Source: Photobacterium sp. TY1-4
Lineage (GTDB): Bacteria > Pseudomonadota > Gammaproteobacteria > Enterobacterales > Vibrionaceae
Length of the DNA: 64,000 nt
Reading direction: 5' to 3'
Assembly: GCF_025398175.1 (NCBI RefSeq)
Contig: NZ_CP099735.1
Span: 1,178,001 to 1,242,000 of the forward strand
The notes under the pieces were generated by a model. The model was not told where the DNA came from. It was given only the letters and a program-made list of their open reading frames with translations, and did no database searches. Shown here piece by piece: positions 45,042 through 53,881 of this stretch; position 1 is the stretch's first letter; every line of letters begins with the position of its first letter. The translations under genes and the position numbers were made by a program.

Positions 45042-45896
45042 CTGCACCTCCTGAAAATCTTTTGCGGGTGCTCAAGGGACAATTCAATCAAACTCGAAAA
45101 ACCTGTCACCGAAACCGGCAGGTTCTGAGTCATACGCCAGAGCACCAAAAAACAGATCAGGGGTAGTCGCGCACGCCATTGATGACGCAGAGCAGAGATC
45201 ACACAAACCATAGTTCGCACAGACCACAGGTCGCAGCACAACCATCAGGCAGCCAACACGCTTGCGCATCGGTTTCTCAACCTGAGCACCAATCATCAGC
45301 AGCCACGAGCTTTGGTCGCGAACAATTTTATTTGCGAACACTTTGCTGCGAATACTTGGTTGCGAACACCTTGCTGCAAACATTTTGCTGCGAACACTTG
45401 GTTGCGAACACCTTGCTGCAAACACTTTGCTGCGAACACTTGGTTGCGAACACCTTGCTGCAGTGAACACTGAGTTGCGAACAAATGACTGGGAAAACAT
45501 GCATGCCGCAATCGCGGCCAAGACGAAGTTACGCCCACTAACCCTGAAAATCCAAACTTAAAAAAGAATGTCAGATGTTAGTTGTTCATCGTGGCGTAAA
45601 CTCCTGGGGAAATGATGGCGCTATTGTAGCCAGGCTTTTCCCCTCACTGCAAATCGACTGACCCGAACTTGCTCAATATTCGGCTCAGTTCACAACTTTG
45701 AGCCCACAATTGAGGCGGCGTCCAGCCATCGAACCGGAATTCCGGTGTGATGAGGCCACAGAATCAGCGTCTTTCCCTTCCCAAGCGCACCGAGTTTTTT
45801 TAATGTTTTTCTCAACAAGTTGAAAAGCGACGGAAAGTGACGAGGTTTAGACGGCCTTTTCACGACACAGAAGTACCAGACACGGAAGTACCCCAC
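45042..45896. other. Gene-free 855-bp divergent region with minisatellite
   Basis: No gene is supported, although several frames stay open because of the repeat described separately. It lies between the divergent ABC-F and response-regulator genes and must hold both promoters. The left 250 bases contain short A/C-rich phrases such as TTCGCACAGACCACAGGTCGCA, quoted here only in part (TTCGCACAGACC). The right third (45560-45890) shows nothing I can name. Confidence 0.55.
45311..45484. repeat. 14-bp minisatellite (about 12 units, higher-order period 42)
   Basis: Units of 14 bases follow the pattern (C/T)TTG(C/G)TTGCGAACAC with small changes. From 45342 the order is TTTGCTGCGAATAC, TTGGTTGCGAACAC, CTTGCTGCAAACAT, and this trio repeats twice more with single changes, giving a 42-base higher-order period; the ninth unit (45454-45470) has a 3-base insertion. 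Weaker units extend to 45311 and 45484. Because 42 is a multiple of three, frames on both strands stay open across it. Confidence 0.92.
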
Positions 45897-47245
45897 ATGC
45901 CTTTACCGGATAACATACCGCTTGCCCTCATTGAAGATGATGAGATTGTGCGCCAGGCCACCAGCCAGTGGTTACAGCTCGACGGATACCAGGTGCTGGA
46001 ATTTGCCGATGGCAATTCGGCCCTCAATCAGCTTCCCCCCGGATTTCCGGGGATCATCATCAGTGATGTCCGGCTGCCGGATATTGACGGGATGGCCTTG
46101 CTGCCCAAACTTCTGGCGCGCCATTCGGGGATCCCGGTGATCCTGATCACCGGTCACGGCGATGTGGATATGGCGGTCAGGGCGCTGCGTGACGGCGCCT
46201 TTGATTTTGTCGAAAAGCCGTTCGATCCGGCCCGGTTACTCGACACCGTCGCCCGTGCCTGCGAAACCCGTCAGCGCCAGCTTGAACAGCAGGATCGCGA
46301 CCAGTATCTGGCACAGGCACAAGGACTGGAGAAAATCCTCATCGGCCGCAGCGATGCCATGGTTCATCTGCGCCAGCAACTGCTGAAAATCGCCGCTATC
46401 GATACCAATGTGATTATTTACGGCGAAACCGGCTGCGGCAAAGAGCTGGTTGCCCATTGCCTCCATCAGGTCAGTCCGCGAAACCGCCACGAGTTTGTCC
46501 CGCTTAATTGTGCAGCGATCCCGGAAAACCTGTTCGAGAGCGAATTGTTCGCCACGAAGCCGGGGCATTTACCGGGGCGGTCAAACGGCGGATCGGCAAG
46601 CTCGAATATGCCGATCAGGGCACCCTGTTTCTCGATGAAGTCGAGAGTATGCCGCTGAATATGCAGGTCAAAGTGTTGCGAGCCTTACAGGAAAATACCG
46701 TTGAGCGGGTCGGCGGCAATACACCGATCCACATCGATCTGCGGGTGATCGCCGCCGCCAAGGAAGATCTCCATCATCATCCGGAATTTCGCCAGGATCT
46801 GTTCTATCGTCTCAATGTGGCTCAGCTGTATCTGCCGCCGCTGGCCGAGCGCGGCGAGGATATCCTGCTGCTGTTTGATCACTACATTCACCAGATGAAT
46901 CCGGACACCCGCTTGCCGAGCCCGAGTGACCAGCTTGCGCTGATGCGCTACGCCTGGCCGGGCAACGTCCGTGAGCTGAAAAATATCGCCACCCGGTTTG
47001 CCCTGGATGCCAGCTTGACCGTCGGAGAGATCCTGGCATCCCGGCCGAACCTGACCACTGAGCCTTCCAAAGCAACCCTGCCACTGGCCATCCAGGTGCA
47101 GAACTTCGAACGCAAAGTGATCCACGAGTGCCTGCAACGCCATCAGGGCAGTATTATCGATGCCATGGATGAACTGGATCTGCCACGCCGGACCTTGAAT
47201 CAGAAAATGCAGAAATACGGCCTCAACCGCAGCGATTACACCTGA
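45897..47245 (+). pseudogene. NtrC/DctD-family response regulator, frameshifted
   Basis: The gene encodes a receiver (ALIEDDEIVRQATSQW, phospho-acceptor Asp in ISDVRLPDIDG, Lys in VEKPFDP), an AAA+ sigma-54 activation domain (Walker [21 protein letters not shown]) and a Fis-type HTH (SIIDAMDELDLPRRTLNQKM), as in DctD. The frame breaks at about 46550: the sequence after NLFESELF reads GCCACG where the expected GGCCAC (Gly-His) needs one more G. The rest continues in the second frame as HEAGAFTGAVKRR. Unless it is a sequencing error, the product lacks the GAFTGA loop and everything after it, so it cannot contact sigma-54. The start MPLPDNIPLA has GGAAG upstream. Confidence 0.88.
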
Positions 47246-47428
47246 GCCCCCGAACCGCACGCCCGCGGTTTCTCTGCACCGGGCCGTCGGCAAAAAATCG
47301 CCGATGGCCCGTGACCCAATTTGCAAGCACCCTCACACTTTCGCGCCGAAAACACCAACAACTCTGTAACAATCCACCATGATTCCATGCAAGCATCGGC
47401 TGTTTTTTGCTTATCGGTTCGACGTCAA

Positions 47429-47448
47429 ATGAGCAATTTTTTGCTCAT
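47429..47448. promoter_or_regulatory. Enhancer-like palindrome upstream of the sigma-54 promoter
   Basis: ATGAGCAA (47429-47436) and TTGCTCAT (47441-47448) flank TTTT. It lies about 50 bases upstream of the -24 element. A looser copy (AAGCA ... TTTGCTT, about 47389-47411) lies one to two helical turns upstream of it. Such paired dyads are typical binding sites of DctD/NtrC-type activators, and the adjacent gene encodes one. Confidence 0.7.
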
Positions 47449-47496
47449 CCGCGACGAAAAATTAATTTAATTCATATTTATCAGTCACTTAAATTT

Positions 47497-47511
47497 TGGC
47501 ACCTGTTTTGC
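47497..47511 (+). promoter_or_regulatory. Sigma-54 promoter of the TAXI-TRAP operon
   Basis: TGGCAC-CTGTT-TTGC is an exact match to the -24/-12 consensus, with GG at 47498-47499 and GC at 47510-47511 separated by 10 bases. The 14-base stretch CCTGTTTTGCTATT (47502-47515), which carries the -12 element, is repeated exactly at 47516-47529. Confidence 0.88.
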
Positions 47512-47623
47512 TATTCCTGTTTTGCTATTGAAGCTCAGCACCTGTTACAGAATTGATAATCCCAGGTCGGTACTTTTACGAGACCATTTATCCAATCCGG
47601 CCGCTTACATGGAGCGTATGTGT

Positions 47624-48637
47624 ATGTTGAAAAAGACCTTATTGAAATCCCTGGTGATCGCGACCACCCTGGGCCTTGCGAGCGCCGCAACTCAGGCCGC
47701 CGAGAACCGCAGCTATATCATGGCGACCGCGTCCACCGGCGGTACCTATTATCCGGTCGGGGTCGCCATTGCAACCCTCAGTAAGATCAAGCTCGAGCCA
47801 CAGCACCATTTTTCACTGGCTGCCATCAGCTCCGCCGGATCGGGCGAGAACGTGAAACTGCTCAATGAAAACGAAGCCCAGTTTGCGATTCTGCAAGGTC
47901 TGTACGGCGCCTGGGCCTGGAATGGCGAGGGCGGCTTCAAAAACAGCGGACCGCAGAAAGATCTCCGCTCCGTCACCATGCTGTGGCAAAACGTCGAGCA
48001 CTTTACCGTCCGAGCCGATCTGGCCAAAACCGGCACCATTGCGGACCTCAACCAACTGGACGGCAAGAAATTTTCCATCGGGAAGAAGAATTCCGGCACC
48101 GAAGGGTCGGGACGTCAGATCCTTTCCGGCCTGAACATCAACCCGGATAGCTTTAACCTGGCCTACCTCGGCTATGGTGCCAGCGCCGATGCACTGCAAA
48201 ACGGTGCGATTGACGGCATGAACACCCCGGCAGGCGTACCGGTCAGTGCGGTGACCCGCGCGTTTGCGGCCATGGGCGAAAAAATCAAGCTGCTGTCTTT
48301 CACCGACGCGCAGCTCAAGCAAGCCAACAGCCAGTACAACCTGTGGTCCCGCTACACCATTCCGGCCAATACCTATCCGGGTCAAACCGAAGCGGTCAAC
48401 ACCATCACCCAACCGAACTTCCTGGCGGTGCGCAAAGACATTTCAGACGATGATGTCTATCTGCTGACCAAGGCGATTTACGAGAACCTGGCGTTCCTCA
48501 ACGGTATCCACAAAGCCACCAGAGCCATGGCGATTGAACAAGCCATCAACGGCCTTCCGGTGCCGCTACACCCGGGCGCAGCGCGCTTCTATCAGGAAAT
48601 GGGGATCAATGTCCCATCTGAGTTGATTGCCCAGTAA
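47624..48637 (+). CDS. TAXI-family TRAP solute-binding protein
   Basis: The 337-aa exported protein has a signal peptide (MLKKTLLKSLVIATTLGLAS, cleavage after TQAA) and the TAXI-family opening SYIMATASTGGTYYPVGVAI. TAXI proteins deliver organic acids such as dicarboxylates or glutamate-like compounds to fused TRAP permeases. The start at 47624 was chosen for the signal peptide and GGAG 9 bases upstream. It is first in an operon with the permease and L-2-hydroxyglutarate oxidase. Confidence 0.93.
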   Translation: MLKKTLLKSLVIATTLGLASAATQAAENRSYIMATASTGGTYYPVGVAIATLSKIKLEPQHHFSLAAISSAGSGENVKLLNENEAQFAILQGLYGAWAWNGEGGFKNSGPQKDLRSVTMLWQNVEHFTVRADLAKTGTIADLNQLDGKKFSIGKKNSGTEGSGRQILSGLNINPDSFNLAYLGYGASADALQNGAIDGMNTPAGVPVSAVTRAFAAMGEKIKLLSFTDAQLKQANSQYNLWSRYTIPANTYPGQTEAVNTITQPNFLAVRKDISDDDVYLLTKAIYENLAFLNGIHKATRAMAIEQAINGLPVPLHPGAARFYQEMGINVPSELIAQ

Positions 48638-48697
48638 TTGCCGACCCAGTGTTCCCCGGCGGCGACGGCTCTCGCCGTCGGGGTTGAGGAGCCGACC

Positions 48698-50860
48698 ATG
48701 AGCACGACCACAGAACAAGAACTCCAGCAGTTTGAACTGCCGACCCGAACTGATTTTCCCTGGCTGACCACGACAATCACGGTCATCGGGGTATTCCTTT
48801 CCGCCCTGCATATCTGGTTCAACACCCTGGCCACCCTGCCCGAGCTCTGGGTCTCGGCCACCCACTTCGCCGGTTTTGCGATTATCTGCGCCCTCTGGTA
48901 CCCCGCCCATCGCAGCCTGAAACAAAGCAAGCTGGCCCTGGGCGGTGATCTCCTCATCGCTCTGGCAGCGTTGGCCTGCCTGATTTATATTCCGCTGGCG
49001 GAAGATGCCCTCTATGCACGCGGCGTGAAGTTTGTCGCCAGCGACTGGTTCTTCTCTCTGCTATCCATCGCCATAGTCCTGGAGCTGATCCGCCGCACCA
49101 TCGGCTGGTTTATTCCGGTCCTGATTATCCTGTGTCTGAGTTACGTGGTGTTGTGGGGCCAGTGGGTCTCCGGGATTTTCCACTTTCCGGGCCTGAGCAT
49201 GGAAACCTTGCTCTATCGCAGCTTCTTCAGCTCGGAAGGCATGTTCGGCTCAATCTCGCGGATCAGCTGGAGCTTTGTCTTCATGTTCATCCTGTTCGGG
49301 GCCTTTCTGGTACGCTCGGGCGTCGGGGATTACATCATTGATGTCTCCCGTGCCGCGGCCGGAAAAATCATCGGCGGTCCTGGCTTTATTGCGGTGATCG
49401 GCTCCGGCCTGATGGGCTCAGTCTCCGGCTCCAGTGTCGCCAATACGGTTTCAACCGGGGTGATCACCATTCCGTTGATGCGCAAAGCCGGATTCCCGGC
49501 CCGCTTTGCTGCCGGGGTCGAAGCCGCAGCCTCCACCGGCGGTCAGTTAATGCCTCCGGTGATGGGCGCAGGCGCCTTTATCATGGCCTCCTACACCCAG
49601 GTGCCGTATGTCAGCATCGTTGCGGTTTCTGTCGTTCCGGCGCTGATTTACTTCCTTTCCGTCGCCTTCTTCGTGCGCATTGAAGCCAAGCGCAGCGGCG
49701 TTCACCAAGTCACGACCTCAACCGAGCCGCTGCTCAAAGTGCTGCTCTCGGGCTGGCATAACCTGATCCCGCTGGCGGTATTGGTCTACCTGTTGGTGAG
49801 TGGCTTTACCCCGACTTATGCCGCCGGGATTTCCATCATCTCCGTGATTGTCGCGTCCTGGCTCTCGCCAAACAAAATGGGGCTGACCGCGATCATTGAA
49901 GCCATGGCTCAGGGCGCCCGGAATATGGCCACCACAGCCGTGCTGCTGATCGGTATCGGACTGGTGATCAATGTGATCAGCACCACCGGGATCGGCAACA
50001 CCTTCTCCCTGATGATCAACGACTGGGCCGGCGGCAGCCTGCTGGTGATGCTGTTACTGATCGCCCTGGCCTCGCTGATCCTGGGCATGGGCCTGCCGGT
50101 GACCGCAGCCTATATTGTCCTCGGCACGCTGTCTGCCCCGGCATTGTATCAACTGATGGCAGAGAGTCAGCTGATTGAGATGATGGTCAACGGTCAGTTG
50201 CCGGAGCAGGCTCGCGCTATCTTCATGCTGGCCGCACCGGATCAGCTGGCAGCGCTGACGCAACCAATGCCCGCGGCGCAAGCCCAGGCACTGCTCGCCA
50301 TGGTACCGGCCGATTTTATGGGGACTCTGCTGGAGCAAGGGCTGGGAATGGAAAAAGTCGCGCTGGCGCTGCTGGCCGCCCACCTGATCATCTTCTGGCT
50401 CTCACAGGACAGTAACGTGACACCGCCGGTCTGCCTGACCGCATTCGCTGCAGCAACCATTGCCCGGACCCCGGCAATGCGCACCGGCCTGACCGCGTGG
50501 AAAATTGCCAAGGGCCTGTATCTGGTGCCGCTGCTGATCGCTTATACCTCGCTGGTCAGCTGGGACTGGGTCTCGGTATTAAGCGTCGGCATTTTTGCCG
50601 TCTTCGGCACCTACGCCTTGATCGCGGCTATAGAAGGCTACCTGGAAGGCACGCTAAACTGGCTGTTGCGCATCGCCCTGATCGCCATCGGCCTGGCGCT
50701 GGTCTGGCCGGAAATTCCGCTGGTGATCCGCTTGGCCGCGACCGCTGCCTTTATCGCGCTGTTCGTGTTCACGGGACGTCAGGCACGGCAGGAGGCAATA
50801 ACCGCTGCCCCGTCTTCGCCAACGTCATCAACCACATCGTCTTCAACGTCATCAAGCTAG
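48698..50860 (+). CDS. TRAP transporter fused permease (TAXI system)
   Basis: The 720-aa membrane protein fuses the small (DctQ-like) and large (DctM-like) permeases, as is usual for TAXI systems. It has many helices, and the family phrases PGFIAVIGSGLMGSVSGSSV, FAAGVEAAASTGGQLMPPVM and LASLILGMGLPVTAAYIVLG. GAGGAG precedes the ATG at 48698 by about 8 bases. The C terminus ends in an odd Ser/Thr run (SPTSSTTSSSTSSS). The next gene begins 21 bases after the stop. Confidence 0.94.
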   Translation: MSTTTEQELQQFELPTRTDFPWLTTTITVIGVFLSALHIWFNTLATLPELWVSATHFAGFAIICALWYPAHRSLKQSKLALGGDLLIALAALACLIYIPLAEDALYARGVKFVASDWFFSLLSIAIVLELIRRTIGWFIPVLIILCLSYVVLWGQWVSGIFHFPGLSMETLLYRSFFSSEGMFGSISRISWSFVFMFILFGAFLVRSGVGDYIIDVSRAAAGKIIGGPGFIAVIGSGLMGSVSGSSVANTVSTGVITIPLMRKAGFPARFAAGVEAAASTGGQLMPPVMGAGAFIMASYTQVPYVSIVAVSVVPALIYFLSVAFFVRIEAKRSGVHQVTTSTEPLLKVLLSGWHNLIPLAVLVYLLVSGFTPTYAAGISIISVIVASWLSPNKMGLTAIIEAMAQGARNMATTAVLLIGIGLVINVISTTGIGNTFSLMINDWAGGSLLVMLLLIALASLILGMGLPVTAAYIVLGTLSAPALYQLMAESQLIEMMVNGQLPEQARAIFMLAAPDQLAALTQPMPAAQAQALLAMVPADFMGTLLEQGLGMEKVALALLAAHLIIFWLSQDSNVTPPVCLTAFAAATIARTPAMRTGLTAWKIAKGLYLVPLLIAYTSLVSWDWVSVLSVGIFAVFGTYALIAAIEGYLEGTLNWLLRIALIAIGLALVWPEIPLVIRLAATAAFIALFVFTGRQARQEAITAAPSSPTSSTTSSSTSSS

Positions 50861-50881
50861 ACTGGCAGGGAGCATTGATCT

Positions 50882-52153
50882 GTGACTAAAATTTATGACT
50901 ACATCATTGTCGGCGGCGGAATCGTCGGCATCTCAACGGCCTGGCAGCTACGCCAGCGCCATCCGGATAAATCCATCCTGATGGTGGAAAAAGAAGACGG
51001 CCTGTCCCGTCACCAGACCGGTCACAACAGCGGCGTGATCCACGCCGGGGTGTATTACGCGCCGGGCAGCCTGAAGGCCAACTTCTGTAAAGCCGGGGTC
51101 GAGAAAACCCTCGACTTTTGCCACAAACACCAAATTCCGGTGGAAAACTGCGGCAAACTCCTGGTAGCAACCAATGCGCAGGAAGTCGAGCGCATGCATG
51201 CTCTGTTTGAGCGTTGCCAGCAAAACGGCATTGCCGTCGAATTATTGGATCAGGCCGGATTGGCAGAAAAAGAGCCCAACATCACCGGGCTGGGCGCCAT
51301 TTGGGTGCCTTCGACCAGCATCGTCAACTATCGCCAGATCACCGAGAAAATGGCCGAGGAATTTCTCGCGCTTGGCGGTGAAATTGCCCGGCGCACGGAA
51401 GTCGTGGGGCTGGCGGAAGACGACCGCCAGATCACTGTTTCGTGTAAAAGCGACGGGCAACCCCTGACGCTGCACAGCCGCTTTCTGATCAGTTGCTCCG
51501 GCCTGATGGCCGATCGCCTGACCAAAATGCTGAACCTTGACACCGATTTTCAGATCATTCCCTATCGCGGCGAATACTATCGTCTGGCGCCGAAATTCAA
51601 TCAGATCGTTAATCACCTGATCTATCCGATCCCGGATCCGGACCTGCCGTTTCTCGGCGTCCACCTGACCCGGATGATCGACGGCAGTGTGACCGTCGGA
51701 CCAAACGCGGTGCAGGGCTGGAAGCGGGAAGGTTACGGCCGGTTGAACTTCAGCCTGAAAGATATCAGCGAGATGCTGCGTTTCAGCGGCTTCTGGAAAG
51801 TCACGGCCAAACACCTGAAAACCGGCCTGATTGAAACCAAGAATTCATGGTGGAAACCGGGGTATCTCAAGCTGGTCAATAAATACTGCCCGCAGATCCA
51901 ACTCGGGGACTTGCAGCCGTATCCGACCGGGATCCGCGCCCAGGCGGTGCTGAAAGACGGTACTTTGGTGCATGACTTTTTGTTTGCAGAAAGTCCGCGC
52001 AGCCTGCACGTGTGCAACGCGCCGTCACCGGCGGCGACCTCGGCGATCCCGATCGGCGAATACATTTGCGGCAAGGTCGAAGCCAAGGTGGGTGATATCC
52101 CAAAGGAAGCGGCAGCGGAGCCGGCGTCTGAATCGGCGGCTGAACCGGTCTGA
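50882..52153 (+). CDS. lhgO: L-2-hydroxyglutarate oxidase/dehydrogenase
   Basis: This membrane-associated FAD enzyme oxidises L-2-hydroxyglutarate to 2-oxoglutarate, passing electrons to quinone. The 423-aa protein shows the FAD fold YDYIIVGGGIVGISTAWQL, the LhgO phrases RHQTGHNSGVIHAGVYYAPG and LGVHLTRMIDGSVTVGPNAV, and RAQAVLKDGTLVHDF near the end. A Glu/Ala/Ser-rich tail of about 20 residues follows the usual C terminus. The start is a GTG with AGGGAG upstream. Its place behind a TAXI transporter suggests that L-2-hydroxyglutarate or a precursor is imported. Confidence 0.92.
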   Translation: MTKIYDYIIVGGGIVGISTAWQLRQRHPDKSILMVEKEDGLSRHQTGHNSGVIHAGVYYAPGSLKANFCKAGVEKTLDFCHKHQIPVENCGKLLVATNAQEVERMHALFERCQQNGIAVELLDQAGLAEKEPNITGLGAIWVPSTSIVNYRQITEKMAEEFLALGGEIARRTEVVGLAEDDRQITVSCKSDGQPLTLHSRFLISCSGLMADRLTKMLNLDTDFQIIPYRGEYYRLAPKFNQIVNHLIYPIPDPDLPFLGVHLTRMIDGSVTVGPNAVQGWKREGYGRLNFSLKDISEMLRFSGFWKVTAKHLKTGLIETKNSWWKPGYLKLVNKYCPQIQLGDLQPYPTGIRAQAVLKDGTLVHDFLFAESPRSLHVCNAPSPAATSAIPIGEYICGKVEAKVGDIPKEAAAEPASESAAEPV

Positions 52154-52194
52154 TCGCCCTCAGCTCCCATAATCAAGCGCTCAGGCGTTCAACC

Positions 52195-52223
52195 GTTCAG
52201 GCGGGCATATCGTCCGCCTGAAC
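52195..52223. terminator. Hairpin after lhgO
   Basis: GTTCAGGCGG (52195-52204) pairs perfectly with CCGCCTGAAC (52214-52223) across a 9-base loop, followed by GTCCCGTTTGC. With only a weak T run it is a probable, not certain, terminator between convergent genes. Confidence 0.6.
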
Positions 52224-52266
52224 GTCCCGTTTGCTTTCGTCACGCTCTGATGCCGAGGGCCTGCAC

Positions 52267-52800
52267 TCAGGCCGCGTATCGATTGAGCGGACAGCGATAA
52301 ATCAAATCGGCATAGCGGCGACCACCAATCTCATAGGCATCCGGGATCCGCTCCACGAACGCAAAACCGCATTTCTCCAGCACCCGGCACGAAGCATCAT
52401 TGCCTTCGGTCACCGTGGCCGTCAGCGCCGTCATTCCGATCTGCCGGGCATAACCGACCACCGCCGAGAGTGACGCCGTGCCATACCCTTTGCCCTGATG
52501 GTCCGGCAACAGCATAAATCCGACTTCCGCTTGCCCGGCAGCGGTTTCATCCGGTAAAAAGCCGGTGATCCCGACCGGCCGCTGCGTGTCCTTTTCGATC
52601 ACCACCAAGCACAACCAGTGTGCAGCGCCGGGCTGCCAGGGCGGCAGGCGGCTGGTAAATTTCATTTCCAGCTCAGCAAACGGCAGCGGATCCCCGACAT
52701 ATTTCATCACCGTCGGTTCTTGCTGCAGCTCAGCAAACAAAGGCCAGTCCGTGGGTTGGATTTGGCGCAGATGTAACTGCGGCGTATTCAATTCGAGCAT
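52267..52800 (-). CDS. GNAT-family acetyltransferase
   Basis: The 177-aa protein is a RimJ/RimL-type GNAT: LHLRQIQPTDWPLFAELQQ at the start, the acetyl-CoA binding loop LPDHQGKGYGTASL and NDASCRVLEKCGFAFV near the end. Such enzymes acetylate N termini or small amines; the substrate is not visible. AAGGAAAG precedes the ATG at 52800. Its 3' end faces lhgO. Confidence 0.9.
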   Translation of the reverse strand: MLELNTPQLHLRQIQPTDWPLFAELQQEPTVMKYVGDPLPFAELEMKFTSRLPPWQPGAAHWLCLVVIEKDTQRPVGITGFLPDETAAGQAEVGFMLLPDHQGKGYGTASLSAVVGYARQIGMTALTATVTEGNDASCRVLEKCGFAFVERIPDAYEIGGRRYADLIYRCPLNRYAA

Positions 52801-52957
52801 ATCTTTCCTTGATTCAGACATCACAAGCGATAAATGATAGTCTTAACACGGCAAGGGCACTGAAATCCAGTGCAACCAAAGACATATCGGCAATCATATT
52901 TCTCCGGCCGCACCACTTCCGAGGTCAGGATCATCCGCCACCTTTACAGGAGCCCCC

Positions 52958-53671
52958 GTGTCGCATCTGAATCGCCTGTCCATCCGAGCCTATACCCACC
53001 AGACGCGCAGCCACTACCATGAGTACCACCAACTGGTACTGCCACTGCATGGCACGATTGAAATCAAAGTCGGGGCCTATCACGGCAAAGTCAGTCCGGG
53101 AGACGGCGTCACGATTCAGGCCGGTGAGCAGCATGATTTTCGTGCCCGGGAGCAGGCCCGGTTCCTGGTTGCCGATTTAGCCCGGTTGCCGGAAAATCTG
53201 CGCAATACCCCGTCAGCCAAGTTTACGGTCAGCCCGCCGCTGCTGGCGTATTGCCAGTATATCGGGGTGCAGCTGGCGCATCAGGTCAACCCGGTCTTAG
53301 AACAAGCCACCTTTGACTTGTTCTGCCTGTTACTGGCCGAGCAAACCTGCCCGTATAAACGCGACCCGCGGCTGGAGCCGGTGATCGAAGCCATCACGCG
53401 CGATCTCAGCGCCGAACATTCCCTCTGCACGCTGGCCGCTCTTGCCTGCCTGAGCCTGACCCAGTTTAAGAAAGTCTTCAAAGCCAGCACCGGCCAGACG
53501 GCGCAGCAATACATCACCCGACTGCGGATGGAAAAAGCCAAAGCCTTGCTCACCCACACCGACCTGCCGGTCCGGTTGGTGGCCGAGCAAGTCGGCTACC
53601 GGGATCTATCTGCGTTCAGCCGTCGCTTTCACCGCTATTACGGCCAGCCGCCCTCGGCATTCTCGACCTGA
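52958..53671 (+). CDS. AraC-family transcriptional regulator
   Basis: The 237-aa protein has an N-terminal cupin-like domain (HYHEYHQLVLPLHGTIEIKV, GDGVTIQAGEQHDF) and a C-terminal AraC double HTH (SLTQFKKVFKASTGQTAQQY and RLVAEQVGYRDLSAFSRRFH). The start is a GTG with AGGAG 6 bases upstream. AraC-EamA pairs are common and the transporter gene downstream is the likely target. Confidence 0.92.
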   Translation: MSHLNRLSIRAYTHQTRSHYHEYHQLVLPLHGTIEIKVGAYHGKVSPGDGVTIQAGEQHDFRAREQARFLVADLARLPENLRNTPSAKFTVSPPLLAYCQYIGVQLAHQVNPVLEQATFDLFCLLLAEQTCPYKRDPRLEPVIEAITRDLSAEHSLCTLAALACLSLTQFKKVFKASTGQTAQQYITRLRMEKAKALLTHTDLPVRLVAEQVGYRDLSAFSRRFHRYYGQPPSAFST

Positions 53672-53687
53672 CCTTTTGTAGCTGCGC

Positions 53688-53771
53688 TTCTTCAACGGGC
53701 CTTCTTAACTGGCTCTTCTCGACCCGCTCTTCTCAACCAGCCCTGCTTAGCCAGCTCTTCTTAACCAGGCC
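53688..53771. repeat. Six 14-bp tandem repeats
   Basis: Six units of exactly 14 bases run without gaps from 53688: TTCTTCAACGGGCC, TTCTTAACTGGCTC, TTCTCGACCCGCTC, TTCTCAACCAGCCC, TGCTTAGCCAGCTC and TTCTTAACCAGGCC. The consensus is TTCTTAACCAGCTC. They lie directly after the AraC stop codon and before the EamA promoter. Confidence 0.9.
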
Positions 53772-53881
53772 CCCAGTAACACAATCAGCTTTCCGGCCAA
53801 CAAAAGCGGCTTTTCAGCACAACAAGATAACCCGAAAGGCCCTAAGATTTTGTCATCTTGAACACTTAAAGGAACAATCAG

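Larger units (their letters stand above)
47246..47623. other. Regulatory region between the response regulator and the TAXI operon
   Basis: After the stop codon a stem GGGCCGTCGGC (47281-47291) pairs with GCCGATGGCCC (47300-47310) with one G-T pair, without a T run. The AT-rich remainder holds a perfect enhancer-like palindrome and a sigma-54 promoter, listed separately. The untranslated leader is about 100 bases. Confidence 0.7.

Noticed and set aside
45311..45484. CRISPR array
   Set aside because: Units are 14 bases and contiguous with no unique spacers, and no cas genes are near.
45084..45561. Repeat-containing frames on both strands (Cys/Val/Ala-rich periodic peptides)
   Set aside because: They are open only because the 42-base repeat period is a multiple of three; no ribosome site, no domain and no preferred strand. 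Kept as a repeat, not a gene.
46540..46560. Programmed ribosomal frameshift in the response regulator
   Set aside because: No slippery heptamer or homopolymer at the switch point, and the family has no such mechanism; a one-base deletion or sequencing error is simpler.
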